Source: Parascedosporium putredinis
Taxonomy: Eukaryota > Ascomycota > Sordariomycetes > Microascales > Microascaceae
Assembly: GCA_949357655.1 (NCBI GenBank)
Contig: CASHTG010000004.1
Span: 124,001-188,000, forward strand
Length of the DNA stretch: 64,000 bases
Reading direction: 5' to 3'
Each line of letters begins with the position of its first letter. Positions within the stretch are counted from its first letter, which is position 1. Of the stretch, positions 11,607-23,794 are shown piece after piece. A program made the translations under genes and the position numbers. The notes under the pieces are model-generated. The model did not search any database and was not told the DNA's origin. It was given only the letters and a program-made list of their open reading frames with translations.

Positions 11607-12794
11607 ATGAGTGGGGGCTGGAATACTAGTAAGTCGTACATTCGAGATCTAACTCTTCTTCTGGCGGTTGAAGCGCCCCTTGGCATGCTGTCGCTAACTG
11701 ATCTCTTCTCTTTCTAGTCGAGTCCGATGCGGTACGAGCTTATTCCTCCCCGAGCCCCCCTCTTCGAGCCAGCCTAATACCATGCTCTGCCCTACCCGTC
11801 CCTTTTGCCCAAGCCCTCTAAGATCCCTACAAGTATTGGCTAACCTAAGCATTTCCTCCACCAGGGCGTCTTCACATACCTCCTCGAGAACCTCGGCGTA
11901 AAAGACGTGCAGTTCGAAGAGCTCCTCTCCCTCGACCCTTCCTACCTCTCCGCCCTCCACCCCGTATACGGCGTCATCTTCCTCTTCAAGTTCCCCACCG
12001 ACCGCCCCTACGCCGGCGCTTCCGCCCCCACGATGGCTCCTACGACGAAGCCGCCTCCGACAGCATCTTCTTCGCCCACCAAACCATCCAAAACGCTTGC
12101 GGCACCCAGGCCCTCCTCAGCGTCGTCCTGAACCGCGACGAGATCGATGTCGGGGACAAGCTCCGCGAGTTCAAAGACTTTGCCGGCATGCTCCCCCGGA
12201 CATCCGCGGCGAGGCCCTCAGCAACTCGGAGCTCATCCGCGAGGTCCACAACAGCTTCGCCAAGAGCAGCCCCTTTGTCGACGAGACGCAAAGGACGGCG
12301 AGCCCGACGACGCGTTCCACTTCATCGCCTACCTCCCCGTCAACGGCAAGCTGTACGAGCTCGACGGCTTGCAGCCCTCCCCCATCTCCCACGGCGACTG
12401 CGACGGCACCACGGAAGACTTTGGCGCCAAGGTCATGGACGTTCTCCAGAGGCGCATCGCCCGCTACGACGCCTCCGAGATCCGCTTCAACCTCCTCGCC
12501 ATGGTCCGGGACCGCCGCATCGCCGCGCGCGAGATCGGCGACCTCGACACCGTCGAGGCCGAGGATAGGAAGCGCGAGGCTTGGATGTTTGAAAACGCCC
12601 TGCGCAGGCACAACTTTGTCGGCTTCGCCGGCGAGGTTCTCAAAGGTGTCGTAAAGGAAAAGGTGGCCGAGGGCAAGTTTGACAGCTGGGTCAAGGACGC
12701 CACCGCAAAGAGAGAGGAGGAGTGGCTATCCATGGACAAGGTTCGGAAGAAGAGGAAGCAGCAGGGCGGTGGCGACGTCGAGATGGCTGGTTGA
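11607..12794 (+). CDS. uch2: Ubiquitin C-terminal hydrolase, UCH37/UCHL5 type
   Basis: Cysteine protease that trims ubiquitin from conjugates, most likely on the 19S proteasome lid/base as UCH37 and S. pombe Uch2 do. Three exons: 11607-11628, a 14-base microexon 11718-11731, and 11865-12794; about 322 residues. Peptidase C12 landmarks: N-terminal GGWNTIESDAGVFTYLLENLG, oxyanion Gln and catalytic Cys in QTIQNACGTQA (Cys about residue 91), the catalytic His in DAFHFIAYLPV and Asp in KLYELDGL. The tail HNFVGFAGEVLKGVV...FDSWVKDA fits the UCH37-like extension, followed by a basic KKRKQQ end. The ATG is fixed by the conserved SGGW start. Three single-base losses break the frame: C run 12025-12029, C run 12193-12197, and AAAGG at 12290-12294. 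Restored, all exon phases agree and the frame is open to 12794. Confidence 0.9.
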
Positions 12795-13706
12795 TCAAAG
12801 TTGGGAGGGCGTGCGCCAACCTAGGAGAATAGAGTTGAGACAGACATGGCTAGCGAATTGTAAATTACGATCAAAAGCTGAATGACCGGAGTACGGGATT
12901 TGTTTTCCGCGGGGACTAGACACAGCACATCTCCAAGGGCTTAGACCAAAGCCTTGAGTTACATGCGCAGCTTGCGTGGGTGCGCAAAGTGCGTCGCCGA
13001 CAAAATGGACGTGGTTTCGTGAGTTCCCCATGCGAAAAGGATCCGAGTGTAATCTCAGATCCGCACCCGATGCTCGGGTCTAAAGAAAGCTTATGCATAA
13101 TCAGGCTTTATACACGGAGGCAAGTTTAGCTGTATGGATCTAGCAACATGGTAAAAGAAAAGAAAACAGGGATAAACAGCTATGTACATCAGAGGGGGTG
13201 GGGGAGGCATAAACATCGCGCATGGAGAAGTGACATGGTTGGTGGACATGGCGTTTGCCTCCTTGCCGCCATCAAGTCATCATATCCTGTCTCTGGAGAC
13301 TCGAGAAGAAACAGCAATCTACAGCACGAGGGCGATCAACAGCAGGCTGGGTGGGGGGATTAGAAAAATTCGAGGCTGGTTATGAGGGGGAAAGAAAAAG
13401 GAGGGAAGAAAATTGAAGAAATAAAAGAGTAACGGAAAAAGTTCTATCCTCCCAACGCCTCGAAATTTATAGAAGAATAAAGCATCGCAAACTGCAGCAT
13501 CGCTCCTTTTTCCCGCCTTTTGTAAATCCTTCGTGATCCAAACATTGAGTTGAGTCAAGGAACGGATACCCCAGTGACGTGGCCTCAATGGGTCCAAATG
13601 AACACCTTGGAAGCTAGCAAGTGTGACACACTCGAGAGATGGAAACGTGATGGCTAGTCGACATCGAGTTTCACCATCTCGAGGATTTGAAACGCCGGGA
13701 ACCACG
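12795..13706. other. Convergent 3' region, UCH37 and Herp/Usa1-like gene
   Basis: Tail-to-tail spacer of about 0.9 kb with the 3' untranslated regions of both neighbours. No gene recognised. Confidence 0.5.
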
Positions 13707-15865
13707 TTAGACTTGGATGAGGTCGGGCTGCCGATCCGCTTCCGGCGGGGGCGAAGGCTCATCCACGTTTACCTGAGGAGCGCTCCCCGCTATCGCCGGG
13801 CTCCCTTCCTCGCCAGTTGTGTTTTCTTCTCCCACAGCTCCGTCGGCGGTCTCTGTCCCCGCCGCAGCTTCTGCCTCTGCCTCGGCCGCGCGCCTAGCAG
13901 CTTCCGCGGCTTCAGTCTCCCGACGCTGTCGCTCGATTTCTGCCTCGAGATTAGCAATGTGGCGCTCAGCGACGCCTGGAGCGATACTAGCGAGGAACAA
14001 CAACCCAGCTCGCTCAGCGCGACGAACGCGGTCGAGAAGCCAGTCGGCATTAGCTGCACGGCGCTGACCGACGAGACGTACTGCCATATTCTCGGGGTTG
14101 GGGTTGCCGCGGTTTGGAGCTCCTGCATCCTGTTGGGGGCCGCCGGAGGTGGTGGTTCTTGATTGCGGTTCTGACCGGCGCCTTGGTTGGCACCCTGCGC
14201 ACCGTTGTGGCCGGCCATTGGGATCAGGCTCTCCATGTGGCGGCAAACGACTCGCCATAACTGGTCCGCCACACCATCAAGAGCACCTGTATTCAAGACG
14301 AAGATGGAAAGGGCGATTCCGATGACAGCTAGCCACCTGGTCCAGCCAGAGTTTGGTGAAGTGAACCACCAAACGAACAGGCCAAGTCTGACTGCCAACC
14401 AGAAATGAGGCCAAAACCTAGCAATCAAGGCAACCATTCCAGCATGGTTCTGACGGGCATTTATATTGCCCCCGCGATTGACGTGGATTCTAACTCGCCT
14501 CCGGACCCGTCCTTGGCCATCCACGTCTCCTTGATTATCCTGGTTCACGCCGAGTTGTGGTGGAAGCGTAGGTGTAGGGGTCGTTGGCATGAATGCAAAA
14601 TGTTGTCGTAGTTGCTGAGGGTTTGGAAGCCCGTACGACGAGCCTGACGACGTCGCCGTCGGACGCATGGATGGCGTGTAATACGTTTCGGTATGGTTGT
14701 TGAGCAGCAGGCCTCGGGGACCGTTTGGAGAGTTGAGGATATAGACTTCCGTCCCAGCCTGGATGGTCGGGTTCGCATGTAGGCCGCTGAACGCTCCGGG
14801 AATGGTGTTGCCGCTCGGGTTTCGTGAAAGATGATTTGGCGTAGCTCGGCCGCTCTGTGGAAGACCCATTGACGCGCCGGATGTGCTTCGTTGCATGGCA
14901 GTAGTCATCGTCCTGATAGCCTGACGAGTGTCCGCTGCTCGGAACATGCTTTGAACCTCTGTGTCTGACAAGCCCGATTCTGCAGTGCCAACCCGATTTC
15001 CCTCTGCATTGGGTGATGGACTCGCGCGGCGATAAGGACCGTGGTCAGGGGTGTTGATGCCGGGTGCCTGCGGAATATTGTTATATCGAAGTCCGGCCAG
15101 CCCCATTCCTGGGCGGTCATATTGGTGCAGATGAGCCCTTTGGCGCGCTGCTTCTCGACTGAGGCGTTGAGCCATCTGCTGGAGGCTTTGTGCTGTATAG
15201 GTCGGGCCGTGTTGCGTCCGGTACATCTGGGGGCAGTCGGGTGGGTGTTGGCGGGATGGTTCTGTGGGTCGGTAGGGTTATGCGTTCCAGCTGGAGAGCT
15301 GACCGTGGTTGTAGTCGTTGTCACGGTCCTTCGTGATAGGTGACGGGCGCCTTGTTGGAGGACGGAGTCAAAGTATTGGTGGTGCGCATTGTTGATAGCC
15401 TCTTGGCGCGCAGGGCTTTGCCCGCGGACTGGTGTCGTCGTAGATGAGAGTGATGGGCTTTCTACCTGTTCGGGAAGAATGAGGTGTATTGTTTGCTGAT
15501 CGGAAGTGCGGATCTATGCAGTGGCAGGGTAAACAGTCAGTGATAAAGAACAAGGCGATAAATTAGGTTAGTAGGGATCTTACCATCTCTTCACCAAATA
15601 GGTCAAGAAGCTTTTCCTCCGGGCGGTTTAGCATTCTGCCCCTATAGATCAAGCGTTGTTGCGCGTCCGATGGGCGGCTCTGCAGTTTCTGTCGTACTCT
15701 TTCCTTTACCTGCAGGACCGTCGTTGTTGCGGGCAAGCCCAGGAGACTGACGGGTAGAGTCAGACTTGGAGAAATGATTTTAAGGTTGATCGTGAGCTCG
15801 GCGGGCGCAGAAGCCTCCCCGTCGGAGGACCCCTTTGGGGCGAGTTGGGAAGACTCTGGATCCAT
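13707..15865 (-). CDS. Ubiquitin-like-domain membrane protein, Herp/Usa1-like (ER-associated degradation)
   Basis: Likely ER membrane scaffold of the Herp/Usa1 type, which links the HRD1 ubiquitin ligase machinery during degradation of misfolded proteins; this role is inferred from architecture. Exons 15865-15584 and 15513-13707, about 696 residues. Residues about 25-110 form a ubiquitin-like fold (LKIISPSLTLPVSLLGL...QQRLIYRGRMLNRPEEKLLDLFGEE, with the intron after EEM). A long low-complexity linker rich in Thr, Ser, Gln and Asn follows. Two hydrophobic helices lie near ARFWPHFWLAVRLGLFVWWF and WTRWLAVIGIALSIFVL. The C-terminus has an Ala/Glu-rich probable coiled coil (ERHIANLEAEIERQRRETE...). 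Two C-run losses (GGGGG on the plus strand at 15229-15233 and 14135-14139) split it into three frames. An in-frame upstream start at 15991 is possible but less likely than MDPESS at 15865. Confidence 0.7.
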
Positions 15866-17255
15866 TATCGCTAAGAAATGAGGCGCCGCGTCAAGACCAG
15901 ATCCTAAGCCAGAGTGGAACGAATGCGAATGCGCTCTCGAGAGGTGAGCGTGGGAACCCTGTCTTTTGCTGTGTGCTGCAGCGTTAAGCACTTGTAGTCT
16001 CTCTCATCTGAGGCTAGAACTCCGTAGCTATACGGAGAGGGATGACTCGGTCTGGGGTTGGAAGTTGAGGGGGAAGGTTGGGTCGTGAGGGTAGTAAGCA
16101 GTCGCTCGAGTGGGTTGTTGTCGTGGCCTATACAACGATGAGGATCGTTATTCGATCGTGCTTCGGGGAGGTTACACACTCGGAGGATGACCAGGTCCAA
16201 TTTGAGCAAGGCGGAAGGAAGATATAGATGCGACAGGTAAGAGGGGTGAAGATATTGAGGCTAGATGCTTAGTAGGTGATGGCCCTCATAGTTGGGTGTT
16301 ATTGTTGGTCAAGAGCCAACTCAAAATGGGAGCTTCGGAGACATGCCCGCCTCACAGTCGTACCTGACACCTGTCGCCACTAGAACCCTCACTGGTCATA
16401 GTAATACAAGTTGTAGACACGGGGCTCGATCAAAGGGCCAACTCACCCGGTATGACTAAGCCGCATCTGGACTTTTCCGCACCAGACTTCCACTCTCTCT
16501 CCCAGCATCCTCCCTGCCAGATGATCCAGGAACAAACTGGTGGAGCTGACGGAATATGCCGGGACACCAATCAAAAACCCTTACGATCATTCTCGAACTT
16601 CCAACCAATAGTCTTTCGAGGAACGTGGAAATATTGTTCTTCCGGCCTCTGGCCAGAGGCTTTTGAGAGGAGGTTGCATAAAATAGCAATACACGCTTAT
16701 GGGGACGTCATTGAATCAAATCTCGGAACGAAATTGATATCAGGGCAGATAATTTGCATGTGCGGTGATGCGTCTGGCCAGAGCCCCTTTTCGACTAAAA
16801 ATCCCACGTCTCAACAATCCCGTCCCCACTCGACTACATAAACCTACGCCTGCCACCACTGGTCCCAACCAGAGCGGCTTAGCGAGGACAAAAAGACGCA
16901 TCCCACGCGCCCCATTGCCCTCTCCGGTTTCGATCTCGTGCATATTCACGAGGACTTTGCGCGGATTGCGCAGGGGAAAAAAATATCGCCCTAGGCAAAC
17001 CCACACATAAAGCGAAAGCGGCAGTTCGGTTACTGTAACCGACCCCGAGTTAAACTGCGGTGTGGTCCCCCTCAACCCCCACCGCAGCTTGATGGAAGCC
17101 TGCCGAAAACCCCATTGTTGAGAGATAGTACATTACCCTGCACACATGGCCGCAAGACTACCCGGGGCCTTCCCCGCGGTCCCCGCGTGATAGGACTGTT
17201 CCCCGGAACCGTTCCTCCACACGCTCCTAGCTGTCTATATCGCCAGCCAGCTACA
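15866..17255. promoter_or_regulatory. Divergent promoter region, Herp/Usa1-like gene / psd1
   Basis: Non-coding spacer with both promoters. No gene recognised. A short out-of-frame open frame begins at the ATG at 17146 (MAARLPGAFPAVPA, then stop), just ahead of the psd1 start; it could be an upstream ORF, or part of a longer N-terminus if a base is missing there too. Confidence 0.4.
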
Positions 17256-18945
17256 ATGCGCTTCTCGCTCCGACGGCGTCGTGTCCCTGACGCTCCACGA
17301 CGAGGCATTCACCAGTCTCGCCAACGCCCTCAAAACCCTTCTCAAGGGTCCAAGGTACAATGGTTCTCTATCCCTGTAAGCGTAGGCATTGGCGTAGTTG
17401 GCTTCCTACACCTCTATAAGGGCTACAAGACCACGGGCAAGGACGAGGATGCCACTGCGAAGCAACTTGAGCAGCAAGAAAAGGCAGAGCGCCAAGAAAT
17501 CCAAGAGGAATCAAACTCTAAGCGTCCCAAGAAACGGCCTAGGATACGGCCCGAGGGACCATGGTAAGTTGGGCCCGACGTCTTGCCCCGGTGCCTTCGC
17601 TTTCGTATCTGGATGCTAACGGGCCTGGCTCTTTAGGCAAGTCCGTGTCATGTCGACGCTTCCTCTCAAGGCCATCTCGAGACTATGGGGATGGTTCAAC
17701 GAGTTGACTATTCCGTACTATCTGAGAGCCCCCGGTTTTAAACTCTATTCTTACTTCTTTGGTGTCAAGTAAGTTGAGCCCATTTAGCTATTTGTGCCAG
17801 CAGGCGTGGCTACTTGCCTCTCATGGATTAGTATTGAGCATGCCTAACTCGCGTGGTAGTCTTGACGAAGTTGCGGAACCCGATCTTCGAACGTACAAGA
17901 ACTTGGCTGCGTTCTTCTACCGAACCCTGAAACCCGGCTCTCGTCCCCTGGACCCTCGCCCCGACGCCCTTCTATCCCCTTCGGACGGTCGGATCCTCCA
18001 GTTTGGACAAATCGAAGGCAACGACATAGAGCAGGTGAAAGGAATGACATACACGATTGATGCGCTTCTCGGAAAGAAAACCCCTACCCCTAGTGTTTCA
18101 TCATGGCCTTCCGATCCTGAGTCCAAGGACCCTGCCGACTTAGCCAAGGACGAACAGTTGGTCAACGATCACGAAGAGTTTGCAAGGCTGAACGGCATCT
18201 CCTACACTCTCCCTAACCTATTCGCAGGCCAAGCGACAAAGGGCCGACAGGGATCTCTCAAGGATCAGGCGGTAAGGCGAGACTCTGAGTCGACCATTGC
18301 CGCAGTTTCGGCGGACCTTGCCCGCGGCGACCAGAACTGGTACGACGCGCTCTCCCCGACAAGAAGACTGCCCTCTACTACGCTGTCATCTACCTTGCGC
18401 CAGGAGACTACCATAGATTCCACTCGCCCACGAATTGGGTTGTCGAAAAGCGACGCCATTTCGCCGGGGAGCTCTACAGTGTGTCCCCGTATCTCCAGAA
18501 GACCCTGCCCGGTCTGTTTACTTTGAATGAAAGAGTTGTGCTTCTCGGTCGCTGGCGATGGGGCTTCTTCAGTTATGTGCCGGTTGGCGCCACTAACGTA
18601 GGGTCCATCAAGATCAACTTTGACCGAGAGCTTCGAACCAACAGCCTTACAACGGATACGGCAGCCGATAGAGCCGCAGAGGAAGCTGCCGTCAAGGGTG
18701 AACCCTACCTAGGGTTCTCCGAAGCTACGTACCATTCCGCCAGCCCCATTCTCCACGGCCACGGTGTCCGACGTGGCGAAGAGATGGGCGGTTTCCAGCT
18801 CGGCAGCACAATTGTGTTGGTGTTTGAAGCTCCTATTGAGAAGAAGGACGAGAATGGCAAGCGCACTGGCTGGGTATGGGAGGTAGAGAAGGGCCAAAAG
18901 GTTCAGATGGGCCAGTCCCTCGGTTATACCACAGAGGTCGCTTAA
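17256..18945 (+). CDS. psd1: Phosphatidylserine decarboxylase, mitochondrial type
   Basis: Converts phosphatidylserine to phosphatidylethanolamine at the inner mitochondrial membrane. Exons 17256-17563, 17637-17768 and 17860-18945, about 508 residues. A basic N-terminus (MRFSLRRRRVPDAPRRG) suits mitochondrial import and is followed by a membrane helix (WFSIPVSVGIGVVGFLHLY) and a basic stretch (RPKKRPRIRPEGPW). Core motifs are PLKAISRLWGWFNELTIPYY, LDEVAEPDLRTYKNLAAFFY, LSPSDGRILQFG, APGDYHRFHSPTNW and the self-cleavage LGST at 18799-18810, whose Ser becomes the pyruvoyl group after splitting the proenzyme. One C is missing from CCCC at 18354-18357, between DALSP and DKKTALYYAVIYLAP; restoring it gives one continuous enzyme. 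The ATG at 17256 is the first in frame, but the import signal could begin further upstream if another base is missing. Confidence 0.92.
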
Positions 18946-19666
18946 GGGATGGACACGATAGTGAGGCATGATTCATTCAACATTGGATATATTTAATTGT
19001 TCCATACACACCAAAGGACAAAGCATAGCAGATGCACAGCGAGCGGTACGCTCTGTGCTGTGAGGGAGGTGGTAATATCTGTAGCATCTACTGGGAGTTT
19101 TTTTTTTTTATAGTTGTCTTTTTCTTCTCTCGTTCTTGCTTCCCATGTTCAATTTCAACATGACGATCGTGTTCAGACTTCTTGAAGTAGTAGATATCTA
19201 GGGGTAAGGGTACAGGCTCGGAACTCCGAGATTGTGTCAAAAAGGGTAGAAGAATATTATAGAAGACGAGTTTTGTCTAGGCATGGTTTCTATTCATATC
19301 AGGTTTCAACCTATCCATGGCGGCTAAGGTCCCATGGATAGGTATAAATCTTTATTTACTGGCATATGCCATCCTCCTCTTTCAACCCTTGAGAAGGGAT
19401 CCCGCCATTTCTTAAACAGACTCCGCCCAATGCAAAGGTAAGGGAGGAGAGGGGTTGTGCAATCCCTCACCCCACGGCACCAAAAACAAATGATAAAAAA
19501 TATGACTGGCTACAAATAATCAAGTAATCCACTCAAGCACTCCCCAAAAACAAATGCGTGCTGGTTGGGTGTGCGCAAAGAATGAGCCACCCCTCACTCC
19601 AATTGTATCATACACAAGAGGAGAAGAGAGGAGCCGAAAAGCTAGCGGCGAAAAGAGATAGGGTGT
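18946..19666. other. Convergent 3' region, psd1 and nitroreductase
   Basis: Spacer between two 3' ends. It holds a T11 run near 19099-19109 and a perfect 12-base-pair inverted repeat at 19309-19343 (listed separately). No gene recognised. Confidence 0.5.
19309..19343. terminator. Perfect 12-bp inverted repeat (stem-loop)
   Basis: Arms ACCTATCCATGG (19309-19320) and CCATGGATAGGT (19332-19343) are exactly complementary around an 11-base loop. It sits between the 3' ends of psd1 and the nitroreductase. A role in transcript end formation is an inference; it might equally be a remnant of a small mobile element. Confidence 0.5.
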
Positions 19667-20370
19667 CTAGGAGCTGTGGACCTTGAGGACCTCGGAGACG
19701 GGCTTGGACTCCTTGGGGCCGGCCTCAGCGGTGCGGCCGCCGAAGACGAGCTGGGCATTGAGCTTCCAGGTGGTGGGGACCTTCCAGGTCTCGGCGACCT
19801 TGGCGTCGATGAGGGGTTGTAGTGCTGGAGGTTGGCACCGAGACCCTCAGCCTCGAGAGCGGTCCAGACGGCGAATTGCTATTGTGGGGGAAAAACGCAT
19901 CAGGTTAGCATTCGGTCTAGCTGGAGACGAAGAAAATAAAACAAGAAATAGTTTGAGAGAAAAAGGATGTGTTAACTTACGAGCATGCCAACGGACTGGT
20001 CGGCCCAGACGGGGAACTTGTCGGCATAAAGCGCAAACTTGTTCTGGAGGTCATCGACAACGGCCTGGTCCTCGAAGAAGAGGACGGTGCCGGCGCCACC
20101 CTTGAACATGGCGAGCTTGTCGCCGGTGGGCTTCCAGTTCTCCTCGGGAACGACGGCCTTTAGGGCGTCGGAGGTGATGTCCCAGAGCTTATCGTGCTCG
20201 GCGCCGAGGAGGAGAACGGCGCGGTTGGACTGGGAGTTGAAGGAGGAGGGGACATCGGTGATGAGCTGGCCGAGGATCTCCTCGATGCGGGAGGCGGGGA
20301 TGGGGAGGTCCTTGGAGAGGGGGTAGTAGGAGCGGCGGTCCTTGATGAGCTTGAGAAGAGTGGCGGCCAT
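19667..20370 (-). CDS. Nitroreductase family protein, Frm2/Hbn1 type
   Basis: Flavin (FMN) oxidoreductase of the fungal Frm2/Hbn1 group, cytosolic/nuclear proteins tied in yeast to redox and fatty-acid homeostasis. Exons 20370-19981 and 19878-19667, about 200 residues, the usual size. Matching segments are LIKDRRSYYPLSKDLPI at the FMN-binding N-terminus, DVPSSFNSQSNRAVLLLG, GTVLFFEDQAVV and, after the intron, QFAVWTALEAEGLGANLQHY. The start is fixed by this conserved beginning. One C is missing from a run (GGGG on the plus strand, 19813-19816), breaking LQHYNP from LIDAKVAETW; restored, it reads to KVHSS and TAG at 19667. The single intron has a clear GTAAGTTAAC donor. Confidence 0.88.
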
Positions 20371-22793
20371 TGCGACGGTAGGTTAGATTTGAGTTTGGGG
20401 GAGGAAGGGAGGTAGGTGGCTTTGGTGGTTCAAAAGGTGAAAGTCGAAAGATGAATGGGGTAGCTCGATGAGGAGTAGAAGGGGTTTTGCCTTTTGTATT
20501 GCTGATGATGAGGAGAGAGAGAGACAGGAAAGTAAAAGAGGAAGGGAAGTGAAGCTACATATATATGTGCCGATGGCGCTACAAAGTATTTTCGGATGCG
20601 ATACTCTCGCCCCCTCCTTCCGTCTCCATCCGTCCACCCTTCTTCTCCACCTTAGCCTGGAGTGAAACCAAGAGTCGATTAATTGATTGATCGGTACTCC
20701 ACCACCAGCAGAACGGGGAATAAAAAAACAAAAGGTACGTCGACCACTTTCAGGTGGGTGTTGGCTCAGCAGCCCATAATCACATTCACGTGTAAGCGAA
20801 GCAATCGCATAATGGATTGGAAAACCGTTGGGCCTGGTCAAGGGACTCAAATGGCGACAATTACTAACTGCGGACTTACATGTTCGGGAGCTGTGAGCCG
20901 AAAGGGGAAGGAAGGTGGGAAAGGCGCAATCCGCGGGGGTGAGATCATCAAGCCCCTCCAATAACTTACAGCGCGCAAAAAAAATTTCGCAAGCGGTCGG
21001 GAACTATGAGGCAAGGGGATGGTGTGCCTGTGACAGGCGGGATTACTTTGGATCAGTAAGGGGACAAGAGAACGCCATCGAAAAACGAATGGGCGGTTAC
21101 ACCGAGCTGGTTGGTGGTGGGGGTGATACCGCTGAGGTAAGGAATGTGAAATCAAAATCGCACGCCAACGTGGATATTGCTAACATTGAATGGATGGATG
21201 TTTCCAACAATCATTCTTCCCCGTGCCTCACCTCATCGATGGTTGCAAATTTGTAATGCCGGTTCGAGCTGGTGTGTGGTGCTTGGGTAATCATCCGTAA
21301 TCCTGACACCGAATCATTTCTTCCCAGTGGGGCCGATCTGATAAGTGGGCTTGGTGGGGTGGGCACGCAAATCACAGGGTTGCAACTTCGATTGAGCCCC
21401 GTTGTGCCGGAGAGCCATCACAAATCTCGACGCTGCAAAGTGTAGCTAGGCATTTCCGTCCGGGTTTCTTGAGTAATGATAAGCAAAGGTGAAAGCTTTG
21501 AAGCCCGACGATCCTTACGAGTGGCTTCATGTTTGCTTGGTGCCTCGTCCCTGCTTCCCCTTGATTCAAAGAATCGAGCTGTGTCTTATCAAAAGCGAGA
21601 AACTAACTAATGCTAGGTGGATGAGTGGAATGGTCCGAAGTCCGTCCAGCTTGTCCGATCTCATCTGCCATTTACATCACAACACGGGCATGTTCTTGTT
21701 GTCGCAGAGCTAATAGGTCATGTCTGGGAAACTTTAAAAGTCACCTCCCCGAGATTACATTGATCAAGCGAGTTGACAAGGGACATCTCGAAAGAACAAA
21801 AATGAAAAAGACCGAGTCAATCGAAAAAAGGTCCCCAACACATAACTCTGTTTTCTCGATCATTCTAGTATCCGTTTCGGGAAGACGGATCTTCCCATTG
21901 TTCCGCGCTACGAAAAGTCGAGACCAACCTCTCAGGACAGGATGGCATCATTGTACTAGTGCATTGATGGCCATCAAGCGCCATCTCCCCGCCCATTCCC
22001 TATCAGATTTGTTTGCGCCGGTGTTATCACCCCGCCACAGGTCGGGAAAGCTGCCGGGGCGAGTTTGGCGACATCGTTCAAATCCGTTGGATTGTGGCCA
22101 TGAAAACACAAATAAATAAAAAGAAGAAAGAAAGAAAGGAAAATGATAGCAGCCTGCCAGCCTTGACATCAATTCCAGATTGCAACATTTGTCGATTATC
22201 GGGACAATTCTTCGAAGGAGCGGACTAGGGTGCAAAAAATAAGCACCTTAAATGGCGATCAATCCCATCGGGACCCAAAAAGAAGAGAAGAAGGAAGGGA
22301 AACATCAATCCCAAATCACACCCGCCGCCGCTAGCTCCCTTCATCCTCGTGCCTGCATACATGTAGTGGGCTTGAAGAAGACGAAATCCCGAACCCTTCC
22401 CCTCCCGCACCACCCTCCTCCTCCATCCTTCTCAGGGTTCCCCCAGCCTCCTCGCTCTTTCTCTTCCGAGGCCCACGCACTGAGACGAGTCTATCCTACC
22501 TCAGGTCTTCCCTTCCCATGCTGAGTCGAGACTAGATATGAATTATTTGATTCAGGTTTCCTTTTTTGCCCTCGACAGCCAAGCCCATCGTGTATCAATA
22601 GACAGGAACGCTGTTTCAAAAGACATGCGTGAATCGCCTGCTTTACTGCGGGCCCTCATTGCGTTTTTGAGAGAAGAGAGAGAGAGAAAAAAATAGAGGG
22701 GAGTAGGCTCTGTGTTCTCAGTTGAGGGGCGATTGATGCTTCTCCCGTAAATCCGCCCCTCGGAATTGTTACCCCTCCAAGTCTCGAGAGAGC

Positions 22794-22816
22794 AAAAAAA
22801 AAACACACACACACCC
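22794..22816. repeat. Poly-A / (CA)n microsatellite
   Basis: A run of about ten A followed by about six CA units. A simple sequence repeat in non-coding DNA. Confidence 0.8.
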
Positions 22817-23610
22817 AAGTCCCGAGCCGTGATCGGAGTTACCCCGCCATCGCCCATGTGACGCAACCCTACCTTGAAGACTGTATGTACTGGAATGAAC
22901 CCTCGCTGCAAGCCGGCCCCATCCCTCCCCTCCCTTTCGGAAGACAAGTCCGCCCGGCGGAAGAGCCTCACCCTCGCTCGGGTGGCACAAGACACGCACC
23001 TGCCATGCAAGCAGCGCATGCCCCGTTCTATTCGACAAAAAAAAGACCTACAGGCGTGAGACAAACCACTGGCGGTCTTCAATTTGCGACGCTGAAATAA
23101 AGAGCATCATGTGACAAGTGACTACTACTCACACCAGGCACAAGAGAGAGCGCTAGCAATGGGGTCGATTTGTTTAATCATATCTTTGAAATTGTTACCA
23201 GGAAGATGGCAAGAGAGATGGAGACTCTCGTCTACAGAAAAAGAAGTGGACAAACATCATTGTCAAAAAGGCCCCCAAGAGGGGTCATGGTTTAGAAAGG
23301 AAAAGCATCTAATAGGAGTAAAACCGAAAGTGAGAAAATGGAGGGGCGGCCCGCAGCACGAACCATGCTGCTGTTGCCCAAATGTCTATCCGCGTTTTTC
23401 CTCCGTCATCCTTCGCTTTCCGCAAGCTGCTCCTTTTAAGAGTAAACGATAGAAAAAAAAAAGTCTTGATATGCCCCCTCTTTAAGCCCGTGAAACGCCG
23501 AGGGAAAAAAAAACAAGAGTAGTTACCCGTGTGCGCGGCTATGAATTTTGGGAATGTAAAGAAATGAGACAATGAAAAGGAGAAAGGTAGAGGGATCATG
23601 GCGGGAAAGG

Positions 23611-23644
23611 TGGTTGAGGAAGAGGTGGTTGAGGAAGAGGTGGT
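23611..23644. repeat. Short tandem repeat, 15-base unit
   Basis: TGGTTGAGGAAGAGG occurs twice in direct succession (23611-23625 and 23626-23640), followed by TGGT of a third copy. It lies just downstream of the flavoprotein stop codon, in the probable 3' untranslated region. Confidence 0.8.
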
Positions 23645-23794
23645 CCCGGGAAAAGTGGTAATGGTGAATAAAATGACATGGATGAAGAGTAATGAGGCGG
23701 TCAAGAGAGATCCTTGTTGCCGGGTGAGGCCCTCGTGCGCATACGATGAAGGTTGCGGCATGTGGGACGTAGGACGACGAGTTGCTTTGTTCGA

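Larger units (their letters stand above)
20371..23794. other. Gene-free stretch between nitroreductase and flavoprotein genes
   Basis: About 3.4 kb. The first few hundred bases are the pyrimidine-rich (read on the minus strand) promoter of the nitroreductase. The rest shows only short overlapping open frames, an A10 run with (CA)n at about 22794-22816, GA-rich runs near 22670-22692 and a 15-base tandem repeat at 23611-23644. No gene recognised. Confidence 0.45.
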
